Shown: positions 16,175 through 23,928, counted from the stretch's first letter. The stretch is 28,321 nucleotides of DNA from Pseudomonadota bacterium (GCA_023387235.1 JAEWIJ010000191.1:1-28321); one strand, 5' to 3'. The notes: a model not told the origin generated them from the letters alone. Translations and numbers: made by a program.

Positions 16175-16188
16175 TGGCAGCGCTGCCA
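16175..16188. promoter_or_regulatory. 14-bp palindrome, candidate operator upstream of the hydroxyacid dehydrogenase
   Basis: TGGCAGCGCTGCCA is a perfect palindrome centred about 62 bp upstream of the dehydrogenase ATG, in the divergent promoter region. Another CTGGCAG occurs just downstream (from 16195) and a CCGGCAGTGCCGG dyad just upstream (from 16161), so the motif is clustered. A binding site for a dimeric regulator is plausible. Confidence 0.4.
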
Positions 16189-16243
16189 CACCCCTGGCAG
16201 CTCCCATCACAAAGACAGAAACGAATTTCCCGGGAGGAACCGC

Positions 16244-17197
16244 ATGGTCGCGATTGCGATCCTGGACGACTACCAGAACGTCGCCCTTTCATTCGCCGAC
16301 TGGTCGCGCCTGCAGGCGGCCCACAAGGTCAGCGTCTTCAATCAGGCCTTCGGAAGCGAGGCGGCGGCGCGGCAGGCCCTTCAGGACTTCGACGTCGTCT
16401 GCTGCATGCGCGAGCGCACGCCCTTTCCGCGCTCGCTCATCGAGGCGCTGCCCAATCTCAAGCTGATCGTGACGGCGGGAATGCGCAATGCCGCCATCGA
16501 CATGGAGGCGGCGGCAGGGCGTGGCGTGAAGGTCTGCGGCTCCGAGAGCGGCGGTCATGCGACGGCCGAGCTCACCATGGGCCTGATCGTGGCGCTCGCG
16601 CGCAACCTGCACATCGAGTTCGCCAACATGCGCGAGGGGCGCTGGCAGACGACGGTCGGGCGCGATTTGAGAGGGCGCACGCTGGGTCTCGTCGGTCTCG
16701 GCCGGCTCGGCGGACATGTCGCGCGCATGGCGGAGGCGTTCGGCATGAAGATCATCGCCTGGAGCCCCAACCTCACCGACGAGCGCGCGGCCGAGCACGG
16801 CGCCAAGCGCGTCGCGAAGGACGTGCTCTTCCGCGAGGCCGACGTGATCTCCGTGCACATGGTGCTCTCGGCGCGGAGCCGGGGCATCGTCTCGGCGGCG
16901 GATCTCGCGCTCATGAAGCCCACGGCCTTCTTCGTGAATACCTCGCGCGCGCCGCTCGTCGACAACGCGGCGCTCAGCGCGGCGCTGTCGGCAGGCAAGA
17001 TCGCGGGCGCCGCGCTCGATGTGTACGAGGTCGAGCCGCTGCCCGCCGCGGAGGCGCTGCGCCGCGAGCCGCGCGCGGTTCTCACGCCGCATATCGGCTA
17101 CGTAACGGAGGAGACGTACAGCCTCTTCTATCCCGGCATGGTCGAGGACATCGAAGCCTGGCTCGCCGGCAAGCCCGTGCGTGTCATTGCGGGCTGA
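16244..17197 (+). CDS. D-2-hydroxyacid dehydrogenase family protein
   Basis: The 317-residue cytoplasmic enzyme interconverts a D-2-hydroxy acid and a 2-oxo acid with NAD(P). The Rossmann motif GLGRLG is at residues 151-156 within RGRTLGLVGLGRLGGHVARMAEAFGM. The catalytic set is visible: Arg233 in NTSRAPLVDNAAL, a Glu in DVYEVEPLP (260 or 262) and His281 in TPHIGYVTEE. The coenzyme-preference loop reads AWSPNLT. The exact substrate cannot be read from the sequence. ATG 16244 has GGGAGGA about 6 nt upstream. The CinA-like gene follows on the same strand after 32 bp, so the two are probably one operon. Confidence 0.92.
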   Translation: MVAIAILDDYQNVALSFADWSRLQAAHKVSVFNQAFGSEAAARQALQDFDVVCCMRERTPFPRSLIEALPNLKLIVTAGMRNAAIDMEAAAGRGVKVCGSESGGHATAELTMGLIVALARNLHIEFANMREGRWQTTVGRDLRGRTLGLVGLGRLGGHVARMAEAFGMKIIAWSPNLTDERAAEHGAKRVAKDVLFREADVISVHMVLSARSRGIVSAADLALMKPTAFFVNTSRAPLVDNAALSAALSAGKIAGAALDVYEVEPLPAAEALRREPRAVLTPHIGYVTEETYSLFYPGMVEDIEAWLAGKPVRVIAG

Positions 17198-17229
17198 GCC
17201 ACGGCGCGACTGGATTGGGGACAAAGGCA

Positions 17230-18501
17230 ATGATCATCGAGATCCTCTGCACGGGCGACGAGATCCTGACCGGCAAGACCATCAACACGAACTTCGGCCA
17301 CATCTCGTCCCGGCTCAACGAGCTCGGCCTCACCGTGCGCTGGGGAACGACGGTCGGCGATGATCGCGATACGCTCATGGAGGCTTTCCGCCTCGCCGCT
17401 TCGCGTGCCGATGCCGTGATCGTCAATGGCGGCCTCGGCCCGACCGTGGACGATCTCTCGCAGGAGATCGCGGCGAAGGCGGCCGGCGTCGAGCTGGTCT
17501 TGAGCGAGGAATGGCTCGCGCGCATCGAGAGCTACTATGCGCGCCGCAACCGCATCATGCCGCCGAACAACAAAAAGCAGGCGCTGCTGCCGGCCGGCGC
17601 GGAGCTGATCGACAATCCGATCGGCACGGCCTGCGGCTTCGCGGTGACGATCGGCAAGGCGCGCTTCTTCTTCACGCCCGGCGTGCCGCGCGAGATGCGG
17701 CGGATGCTCGATGAGCAGCTCATTCCGCGCCTTCTCGTGATGAGCGGCCTCAAGGGCGTGACGCGGCTGAAGCGCTTCCATTCCTTCGGCATCGGCGAAT
17801 CGCGTGCCGACGAAATGCTCGCCGGCATTCCCGGGCTCGAGGATGGCGGCAGCGTCAAGCTCGGCTTCCAGTCGCACTATCCGCAACTCGAGACCAAGCT
17901 GGCGATCCGTGCCGACGACGAGGCGGCGCTCGCGGGTGCGCTCGGCCCCATCGAAGCGGAAGTGCGCCGTCGTCTTGGCAACTTCATCATCGCGGAAGAC
18001 GACCAGCGCCTCGAAGGCATCATTCTCGACCGGCTCGCGGCAGGCGGCCATACGCTCGCCATCGCCGAGATGGTGACCGGCGGCGGTGTTGCGCAGCGCA
18101 TTGCCCCACAGCTTGCAGCCGGTACCGTCTTCCGGCGCGGCATTGTCGGCCGCGATCTCGCGCAGGTCCTCGGTGCGGTGGGCATCGATCCCGGGCTCTC
18201 GGCGGCCGGCGTCACGGAGGATGCGGCGATGGCCATCGCGCAGGGGCTGCGTCAGGTGAGCGGCGCAACACATGCGCTTGCCGTGCTCATGGAGCTCGAC
18301 GAGGGCGAGGATCGTCTCGAGCTCGGCGGCAACATCCGCATTGGCATTGCCGATCCGACAGGCGCGCTTGCGCGGCCCGCGCGCATGCTCGGCGGTCGCG
18401 AGTGGGTGCGCATGGGCGCGATCGAGCTTGCGCTGGATGCACTGCGCCGACGGCTGCTCGGTCTCGAGGTGGATGAGCGTATTGATTTTGAGCGGAGATG
18501 A
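17230..18501 (+). CDS. CinA-like protein: intact molybdopterin-binding-type N-domain, degenerate NMN-deamidase C-domain
   Basis: The 423-residue protein has the two-domain layout of CinA. The N-terminal COG1058 (MoaB/MogA-like) domain starts IEILCTGDEILTGKTINTN and carries the intact GGLGPTVDD motif (residues 67-75); in other CinA proteins this domain is an ADP-ribose pyrophosphatase. The middle NPIGTACGF and FTPGVPREM segments are also typical. The C-terminal PncC-like domain normally uses a Ser in AESCTGG, plus a Tyr and a Lys shortly after, to deamidate NMN. Here the segment is AEMVTGGGVA with Met281, and the later FRRGIVGRDLAQVLG lacks the Tyr and Lys. The deamidase is therefore predicted inactive. 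ATG 17230 gives the canonical N-terminus. pncB, another NAD-salvage gene, lies about 2.4 kb downstream. Confidence 0.88.
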   Translation: MIIEILCTGDEILTGKTINTNFGHISSRLNELGLTVRWGTTVGDDRDTLMEAFRLAASRADAVIVNGGLGPTVDDLSQEIAAKAAGVELVLSEEWLARIESYYARRNRIMPPNNKKQALLPAGAELIDNPIGTACGFAVTIGKARFFFTPGVPREMRRMLDEQLIPRLLVMSGLKGVTRLKRFHSFGIGESRADEMLAGIPGLEDGGSVKLGFQSHYPQLETKLAIRADDEAALAGALGPIEAEVRRRLGNFIIAEDDQRLEGIILDRLAAGGHTLAIAEMVTGGGVAQRIAPQLAAGTVFRRGIVGRDLAQVLGAVGIDPGLSAAGVTEDAAMAIAQGLRQVSGATHALAVLMELDEGEDRLELGGNIRIGIADPTGALARPARMLGGREWVRMGAIELALDALRRRLLGLEVDERIDFERR

Positions 18502-18605
18502 ATTTCCGGCGCTGATACAAGCAATAGGCTGTTGTCCTACATTCAGCCAAAAGCCGCGGAAGAGCCCCCGTTAAGCCAAGCGCCTCGCACAATCGATCGC
18601 TATAG

Positions 18606-18661
18606 CGAGAAGGCTCGTTCTCCGCGTCTTGTTTCTCGTTTCATCACGGAGAGCCTTCTCG
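18606..18661. repeat. Long inverted repeat (11 bp + 4 bp stem)
   Basis: CGAGAAGGCTC (18606-18616) is the exact reverse complement of GAGCCTTCTCG (18651-18661). Beyond a 4-base bulge (GTTC), TCCG (18621-18624) pairs with CGGA (18647-18650), leaving a 22-base loop rich in T. The stem is far longer than expected by chance and could be part of a small RNA, a leader or a DNA-binding site. It is not followed by a T-run. Confidence 0.6.
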
Positions 18662-18801
18662 AAGGCATCGCAACCTGGCTCTCGGCTGGGAACGATGTCG
18701 TTCACTCTCCAGCACCTGGAGTGCGTCTCATGCCGAGGCTTCCAATCACCCCGAAACGATTGCTCGCGATGAAGTGGTCTTTGAAGGCAGCGGCGCGCTC
18801 C

Positions 18802-18832
18802 TTAACGGCCGATTAACCGGTTTACGGTTAAC
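18802..18832 (+). promoter_or_regulatory. CtrA-type box TTAA-N7-TTAAC plus an extra GTTAAC
   Basis: TTAA (18802-18805), seven bases, then TTAAC (18813-18817) match the alphaproteobacterial CtrA consensus exactly. A further GTTAAC lies at 18827-18832. The cluster ends 26 bp before the ATG of the LysM/LytM lipoprotein. CtrA is the master cell-cycle regulator in this class. Control of this division-type gene by CtrA is an inference from the motif and its position. Confidence 0.55.
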
Positions 18833-18858
18833 TGAAGGCGCGTAGAGGGGTGTACCAC

Positions 18859-20682
18859 ATGTTGCGTTTTGTACGTTTGTGTGAGCGTCTTCCTGTTGCC
18901 GCCGCCGCATCGAGGCGCGTGGCCGTTCTTGCTTTGGCGATGGCCGCCGGCGGTTGCAGTGCCGGTTTTGAAATGCCGACGCTGAGCTACAACGGGGGCC
19001 CGTCCTCGACGAGCAGCGTCCCCATTCCTCGCGAGCCCGTGTATTCGAACCGTTCCGGCTCGCTCGGCGATGCGCGCGGCTACGGCGAGTCTTCCGGCCA
19101 GCCTTATGGGCAGCCGTACAGCCAGCCGTACGGGCAGCCTTACAGCCCGCCGTCGAACGACGGCGGCAGCTATGACCGTCCCTACAACCCGCCTTACGAG
19201 CGCCAGGGCGCGAGCCAGTCTCCCTATCAGGCGCCCTCGCCGTACCAGCCGCCTTATCAGCCGTCGCATCAGGTGCCGCCGCGTCAGGAATGGCGCGAGA
19301 GCAATCGCGGCACGCCGATCTCGGCCGCTGGCGAGCGCGGCGTGCGCACGGCGGGCTTGCCCCAGGCCCATGATGGCGGCGCGACCGACATGCCGCCGCC
19401 AGCCTACACGCCGCCGCCCGCCTACACGCCGCCGTCCGCGAGCGTTCCGCACAGGAGCGTCGCGACCGTACCCGTCACGCCGCCGGCACCGCCGCGCGCG
19501 GCATTCGACGAGCCGGCCATCCCCGCGGCTGACGGCGCCACGATCGAGGTCGCCTCGGGCGATACGCTCTATGCGCTCTCGAAGAAGCATGGCGTACCCG
19601 TGTCGGCGCTCATGCGCGCGAACAACCTGACCGGTCCGCAGCTCCGCGTCGGCCAGAAGCTCGTCGTGCCGTCATCGTCGGCTGGCGATCTGGCGCCGCG
19701 CCGCTTCGCGTCCTTGCCGACGGCGCCTGCGTCCGTGCCGGCACCGCCACCGGCCGCATTGCCGTCTACTGCTGCGTTGCCGCCGCCGCTCGAGCAGCGT
19801 CCCGAGCCGCGCCTGCCGCATCATGAGGCCGGCCCGATCGTGCCGCCGCTCGTCGAGACAGATCCTGCAACGGGAGCTGCCGCGCCGGCCGCACCGACGC
19901 CTGCGCCCGCCGCACAAAGCGAAGCGCCCGCCGACGATGGTTCCTGGACGGGCACCTACACCGTCGCACGCGGCGACAGCCTCTATGCCATCGCGCGCAA
20001 GCATAATGTGCGCCTCAACGAGCTCGAGCGCGCCAACAGGATCACCGATCCGCGCCGTGTGAAGCCCGGTACTGTGCTGAAGGTGCCGCGCGGTGGTGAT
20101 GCACCGTCCGTCGCGTCGGCGCCGGCCGCGAGTCCGCCGCCGAGCGCAAGTGCGGATCCGAGTGCCGTCACGCCGACCATCATCAATGGCACGAAGCGTA
20201 CGGCGGCGCTGGGCGCGGACGCGAGGAGCCTGCCGTCCACGGCCACGGATGCGACGCCTGTTCCGCCGGAGACGGCGACGCGTGAGCCTGCTGCCGCACC
20301 GAAGTCGGCAGCGGTCGCGACCAAGTTCCGGTGGCCCGCGCGCGGCAAGATCATCTCGAACTTCGGGAGCGGCCAGAACGACGGCATCAACATCGCGCTG
20401 CCGCGCGGCACGGATGTGCACGCGGCCGAGGCCGGCGTGGTGACCTATGCCGGCGACGGTGTGCAGGGCTACGGCAATCTGCTTCTCATCCGCCACGACG
20501 GCGGCTGGATCACCGCCTACGCACACAACGACTCGCTCAACGTGAAAGCAGGCGAGGCCGTGCGTCGAGGCCAGGTCGTCGCCAAGGCCGGCGCCACGGG
20601 AAGCGTCGACACGCCTCAGCTCCGCTTCGAGATCCGCAAGGGCGTGAAGCCGGTCGATCCGGTGCAGCATCTCGAGAACTGA
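18859..20682 (+). CDS. LysM-LysM-LytM (degenerate M23) lipoprotein, NlpD/DipM type
   Basis: The 607-residue protein has a signal sequence with a likely lipobox (ALAMAAGGC), giving an outer-membrane lipoprotein. A Tyr/Pro/Gln-rich linker with GQPY/SQPY repeats (about 80-98) leads to LysM1 (about 229-272, VASGDTLYALSKKHGV) and LysM2 (about 366-410, VARGDSLYAIARKHNV), both peptidoglycan-binding. The C-terminal M23/LytM domain (about 490-605) lacks zinc ligands: the HxGxD motif reads NDGIN (Asn507, Asn511) and the HxH motif reads QLR (Gln587, Arg589), although His556 in AYAHND remains. This is the pattern of NlpD, EnvC and DipM, which activate amidases during cell division instead of cutting peptidoglycan themselves. 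ATG 18859 has GAGGGG 8 nt upstream and is preferred to GTG 18850. A CtrA-like box lies just upstream. Confidence 0.9.
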   Translation: MLRFVRLCERLPVAAAASRRVAVLALAMAAGGCSAGFEMPTLSYNGGPSSTSSVPIPREPVYSNRSGSLGDARGYGESSGQPYGQPYSQPYGQPYSPPSNDGGSYDRPYNPPYERQGASQSPYQAPSPYQPPYQPSHQVPPRQEWRESNRGTPISAAGERGVRTAGLPQAHDGGATDMPPPAYTPPPAYTPPSASVPHRSVATVPVTPPAPPRAAFDEPAIPAADGATIEVASGDTLYALSKKHGVPVSALMRANNLTGPQLRVGQKLVVPSSSAGDLAPRRFASLPTAPASVPAPPPAALPSTAALPPPLEQRPEPRLPHHEAGPIVPPLVETDPATGAAAPAAPTPAPAAQSEAPADDGSWTGTYTVARGDSLYAIARKHNVRLNELERANRITDPRRVKPGTVLKVPRGGDAPSVASAPAASPPPSASADPSAVTPTIINGTKRTAALGADARSLPSTATDATPVPPETATREPAAAPKSAAVATKFRWPARGKIISNFGSGQNDGINIALPRGTDVHAAEAGVVTYAGDGVQGYGNLLLIRHDGGWITAYAHNDSLNVKAGEAVRRGQVVAKAGATGSVDTPQLRFEIRKGVKPVDPVQHLEN

Positions 20683-20708
20683 GACGCCCGCATAGAACTG
20701 ATTTTTGA

Positions 20709-20734
20709 GGGGCAGGGCCGGCAGGTCCTGCCCC
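20709..20734 (+). terminator. Probable terminator after the LysM/LytM gene
   Basis: GGGGCAGG (20709-20716) pairs exactly with CCTGCCCC (20727-20734) around a 10-base loop, 27 bp after the stop codon. The following GGTTTCATT is only moderately T-rich. Position and stability support a rho-independent terminator. Confidence 0.6.
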
Positions 20735-20932
20735 GGTTTCATTCCTGCCGTTCCTACAACCTGGCCGACAACCCGAAGCGAGCTCGGCGCTTAACGCGGC
20801 CCGTGCCCGCCGCCCGCGCATGGTCGGCGGGTTGCGTCGCTGGCGACGATTTGCGACGTTTGCCCGAAATTCATTCTGGAATGCGGGCGCGGCCGTGCTG
20901 CCGGGCTCGTCACTTGAGGACGGTCCGGTCCC

Positions 20933-22225
20933 ATGACCGATATCGCGACACGGGTCTACAACCACGCCTGGAAGATCGATCCGATCGTCCGGTCCGTGCT
21001 CGACACCGATTTCTACAAGCTTCTGATGGCGCAGATGATCTACCGGCGGCACCGCGATACGCAGGTGACGTTCGGCATCATCAACCGCACGACGACCGTC
21101 CCGCTCGCCGACCTCATCGACGAGGGGGCACTGCGCGAGCAGCTCGACCACATCCGCTCGCTGTCGCTGAGCCGTGGTGAATCCACCTGGCTGCGCGGCA
21201 ACATGTTCTACGGCAAGCGGCAGATGTTCGCGCCCGACTTCATCGAGTGGCTCGAGAATTTCCGATTTCCCGCCTACAACCTCGAGCGGCGCGGCAACCA
21301 GTGGGAGTTGACCTTCGAAGGCCCCTGGATCGAGACCACCATGTGGGAGATCCCGGCCCTCGCCGTGATCATGGAGCTGCACAGCCGCGCGGTGACGAAG
21401 GGGCTCGGCAAGTTCGAGCTGCAGGTGCTCTATGCCCGCGCCATGACGCGCGTGTGGGAGAACGTGCAGCGCCTGAGCACACTCCCCAATCTCAGCATCG
21501 CGGATTTCGGCACGCGGCGCCGGCACGGCTTTCTCTGGCAGGACTGGTGCGTGCAGGCGATCAAGGAGGGGCTCGGCGATGCTTTCCTCGGCACGTCGAA
21601 CTGCCTCATTGCCATGCGCCGCGAGGTGGAGGCCATCGGCACCAATGCGCACGAGCTGCCGATGGTCTATGCCGCGCTCGCCGACGGCGATCGCGAACTT
21701 GCCGAGGCACCCTATGCCGTGCTCGCCGACTGGCAGGATGCCTATGACGGCAATCTGCGCATCGTGCTGCCGGACACATACGGCAGCGAGAGCTTCCTCG
21801 AGCGGGCGCCCGAGTGGGTGGCGCGATGGACGGGCGTCAGGGTCGATTCCGGCGATCCCATCGAAGGCGGCGAGATGGCCATCGCCTGGTGGGAGAAGAA
21901 CGGCCAGGATCCGAAAAAGAAGCTCGCGATCTTCTCGGACGGCCTCGATGTGGATCTGATCCACAAGATCCATCGCCATTTTCATGGCCGCATCCGCATC
22001 GGCTACGGCTGGGGCACTCTGCTGACCAACGATTTCCGCGGCCTCGGCCCGAACGGTGGGCTCGATCCATTCTCCATCGTCTGCAAGGTGATCTCGGCCA
22101 ACGGCCGTCCGGCGGTGAAGATTTCCGACAACCCGACCAAGGCCGTTGGGCCGCCCGAGGAAATCGCCCGCTATCGCCGCGTGTTCCACGTCGGCACGCA
22201 GGTTGCGACGCCGGTGGTGGTGTAG
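20933..22225 (+). CDS. pncB: Nicotinate phosphoribosyltransferase PncB
   Basis: PncB joins nicotinate and PRPP to give nicotinate mononucleotide, the entry step of the Preiss-Handler NAD salvage route, in the cytoplasm. The 430-residue length is usual. The N-terminal LDTDFYKLLMAQMIY (23-37), the TFGIINRTTTVPLADLI region, SIADFGTRRRHGF (188-200), GTSNCLIA and the phospho-histidine segment IGTNAHELPMVYA (His240) are all present. Later, RVDSGDP and FSDGLDVD complete the PRPP site, and NPTKAVGPP lies near the C-terminus. ATG 20933 opens the reading frame. The stop region carries a tandem duplication with a second in-frame TAG. A CinA-like protein with a related NAD theme lies upstream. Confidence 0.96.
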   Translation: MTDIATRVYNHAWKIDPIVRSVLDTDFYKLLMAQMIYRRHRDTQVTFGIINRTTTVPLADLIDEGALREQLDHIRSLSLSRGESTWLRGNMFYGKRQMFAPDFIEWLENFRFPAYNLERRGNQWELTFEGPWIETTMWEIPALAVIMELHSRAVTKGLGKFELQVLYARAMTRVWENVQRLSTLPNLSIADFGTRRRHGFLWQDWCVQAIKEGLGDAFLGTSNCLIAMRREVEAIGTNAHELPMVYAALADGDRELAEAPYAVLADWQDAYDGNLRIVLPDTYGSESFLERAPEWVARWTGVRVDSGDPIEGGEMAIAWWEKNGQDPKKKLAIFSDGLDVDLIHKIHRHFHGRIRIGYGWGTLLTNDFRGLGPNGGLDPFSIVCKVISANGRPAVKISDNPTKAVGPPEEIARYRRVFHVGTQVATPVVV

Positions 22226-22243
22226 GCGGTGGTCGTGTAGGCG
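22214..22243 (+). repeat. 15-bp tandem duplication spanning the pncB stop codon
   Basis: GTGGTGGTGTAGGCG (22214-22228) is followed directly by GTGGTCGTGTAGGCG (22229-22243), 14 of 15 bases identical. Both copies contain a TAG in the pncB frame, so a backup stop lies 15 bp after the first. This looks like a small slippage duplication. Confidence 0.7.
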
Positions 22244-22262
22244 GCGATGGCGTGCCGCGCCG

Positions 22263-22649
22263 CTATTTCGGGAAGGTCTTGAGGTAGGCGATCAGGTCCT
22301 TGCGGTCCTGCTCGTCCCTGATGCCGGCGAACGCCATTTTGTTGCCGGGCATGGCCGTGCGCGGATTGAGGAGATATTCCAGCATCTTCTCGTCGGTCCA
22401 CGTCCATCCGTCCGCGCCGGCCTTCTTGTTCGCGTCGGAATAGTTGAAGCCCTCGATGGTCCCGGCCTTGCGCCCGACGATGCCGTTGAGGATCGGGCCG
22501 ACTTTGTTCTTCGCCTTATCGCCGACGTCGTGGCAGGCCCGGCAGCGCTTGAAGACCTCCGCGCCGTTCTCGACATCCTCGGCGGAGACCATGCTCGCGC
22601 CAAGAAAGCTCGACAGCGCGATCGCGGACAGAAGAACGGCCCGGTTCAT
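22263..22649 (-). CDS. Class I c-type cytochrome (cytochrome c2-like), periplasmic
   Basis: The 128-residue product has a signal peptide (hydrophobic residues 4-18, likely cleavage VSA-ED after residue 23) and one heme-binding CRACH motif (Cys36, Cys39, His40). The sixth ligand is probably Met105 in MPGNKMAFAGI. The EGFNYSDANKKAG and WTWTDEKMLEYLLNPR segments are characteristic of mitochondrial-type cytochrome c/c2. It carries electrons in the periplasm between respiratory complexes. Two adjacent ATGs exist (22652 and 22649); I chose 22649 because GGGAG is then 6 nt away instead of 3. It lies downstream of the lysR gene on the same strand, 127 bp from its stop. Confidence 0.93.
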   Translation of the reverse strand: MNRAVLLSAIALSSFLGASMVSAEDVENGAEVFKRCRACHDVGDKAKNKVGPILNGIVGRKAGTIEGFNYSDANKKAGADGWTWTDEKMLEYLLNPRTAMPGNKMAFAGIRDEQDRKDLIAYLKTFPK

Positions 22650-22776
22650 CATTCACTCCCATAGCGGCCTTGAGCGTGGCCAACAGATTCGCACAGCAGC
22701 TTGGAAGCATTCTATACGCCGCACGCGATCCGTCACGGTCCGCGCGACCATATGCAGCATGGGAGATAGAGGGGTC

Positions 22777-23805
22777 TCAGGCGCGACCGGCGGGCTGGCG
22801 AGCCTGGGGCGCCGCACGCTTCGCGCGCGCCGGCGCCATCGGCGCGCTTTCTTTCTTCACCGGCCCGTTGGCGGTAAGGGACGGCTTCAGCAGCCGCTCA
22901 AGATCGAGGCGCTGGTTCCAGTAAGGCTCCGGCCCGTAGATCTCGCTCAGGAATTCGATGAAGACATTGACCTTCTCGGGCATGAAATCGCGGCAGGGAT
23001 AGACGGCGTGTATGCCCACGCTATCGGAGCCGCAGTATTGCGGCAGCAGCACCTTGAGCGCGCCGCTTTCGAGCTCGGGTCCGATATCCCACGTCGAGCG
23101 CAGCCCGATGCCGAGCCCGGCGACCAGCGCCTCGCGCACGAATTCGAGCGAGTTCGAGCGGATGTTACCCTTGACCTTGAGCTGGTGCTCGCCGTCGGGA
23201 CCCTGCAGGCGCCAATAGTCCTGTGCGCCGGCCGAAAGACAGTTGTGAAAATCGAGATCGGCAAGGTTCACTGGCGCACCGAACTGCTCGATGTACTTCG
23301 GCGCCGCGCAGATGACACGGCGATCGCTGGCGAGCTTGCGCTGGACGAGCGAGCTGTCGCGCAGCTCGCCGATGCGCACCGCAAGGTCGAAGCCTTCGCG
23401 AATGATGTCGACGAAGCTGTCCGTGAGATGGAAGTCGAGCTCGATCTCCGGATACTTCGCGAGGAACTGCGGGAGATACGGTGCGATGTGGAGCCGGCTG
23501 AAGGCCGTCGGCGCCGTGACCTTGAGCACGCCGCGCGGTTTCGTGTTGCGGCGGCTGACGAAATCCTCCGCTTCCGCGATCAGGCTCAGGATGTCGACGA
23601 CGCGCTTGAAATAACCCTCGCCCGTCTCGGTGAGCGTGAGCTGGCGTGTCGTGCGCTGGAAGAGGCGCGTGCCGAGGCGCTCCTCGAGAAGGCTCACGCG
23701 CTTGGAGACGACGGCGGGGGAGAGCCCCATCTCGCGGCCTGCCGCCGACATGTTGCCTGTGCGGGCGACGCGGGCAAAAATCTCGAGATCGGTAATGGCT
23801 GTCAC
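22777..23805 (-). CDS. LysR family transcriptional regulator with a basic C-terminal tail
   Basis: The 342-residue product has a winged helix-turn-helix at residues 4-62 (ITDLEIFARVARTGNMSAAGREMGLSPAVVSKRVSLLEERLG) and a periplasmic-binding-like effector domain (about 90-290) with the usual LKVTAPTAFSRLHIAPYLPQFLAKYPEIEL start. The last 35 or so residues form an Ala/Pro/Arg/Lys-rich tail that most LysR proteins lack. The start is GTG 23805 with GAGGGGG 8 nt upstream. A much longer frame reaches 24285 but its extension overlaps glcD. It is divergent from glcDEF, so it may control that operon. That is inference; the E. coli glc regulator is the GntR-type GlcC. Confidence 0.92.
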   Translation of the reverse strand: MTAITDLEIFARVARTGNMSAAGREMGLSPAVVSKRVSLLEERLGTRLFQRTTRQLTLTETGEGYFKRVVDILSLIAEAEDFVSRRNTKPRGVLKVTAPTAFSRLHIAPYLPQFLAKYPEIELDFHLTDSFVDIIREGFDLAVRIGELRDSSLVQRKLASDRRVICAAPKYIEQFGAPVNLADLDFHNCLSAGAQDYWRLQGPDGEHQLKVKGNIRSNSLEFVREALVAGLGIGLRSTWDIGPELESGALKVLLPQYCGSDSVGIHAVYPCRDFMPEKVNVFIEFLSEIYGPEPYWNQRLDLERLLKPSLTANGPVKKESAPMAPARAKRAAPQARQPAGRA

Positions 23806-23928
23806 TGCGTTGTCCCCCTCGGACGCGTGGTCGAGCCGGCTCTCTCTGATGCTCTCTCTACAGAAGAGTCTGTCATGCCCGGCAATGACCAAAGTGTGTC
23901 GGCGGAAATAACCCGTAAGGATGAGAAT

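Larger units (their letters stand above)
18502..18858. other. 357-bp gene-free, structured intergenic region upstream of the LysM/LytM gene
   Basis: No convincing gene is present. The region is visibly poorer in GC than its flanks. It holds a strong inverted repeat (18606-18661), a small CTCCAG-CAC-CTGGAG hairpin (18707-18721) and, at its right end, a cluster of TTAAC boxes. A frame of about 94 codons from a TTG at 18532 has no ribosome binding site and no recognisable domain. The region may hold a promoter with a long leader, or a small RNA. Confidence 0.6.

Noticed and set aside
15589..17229. A long upstream extension of the CinA-like frame
   Set aside because: It crosses the reductase and hydroxyacid dehydrogenase genes in another frame. 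The canonical CinA N-terminus starts at 17230.
18532..18816. A 94-codon frame in the cinA-LysM intergenic region
   Set aside because: It has a TTG start without a ribosome binding site, no domain, and overlaps strong inverted repeats and the CtrA-like box.
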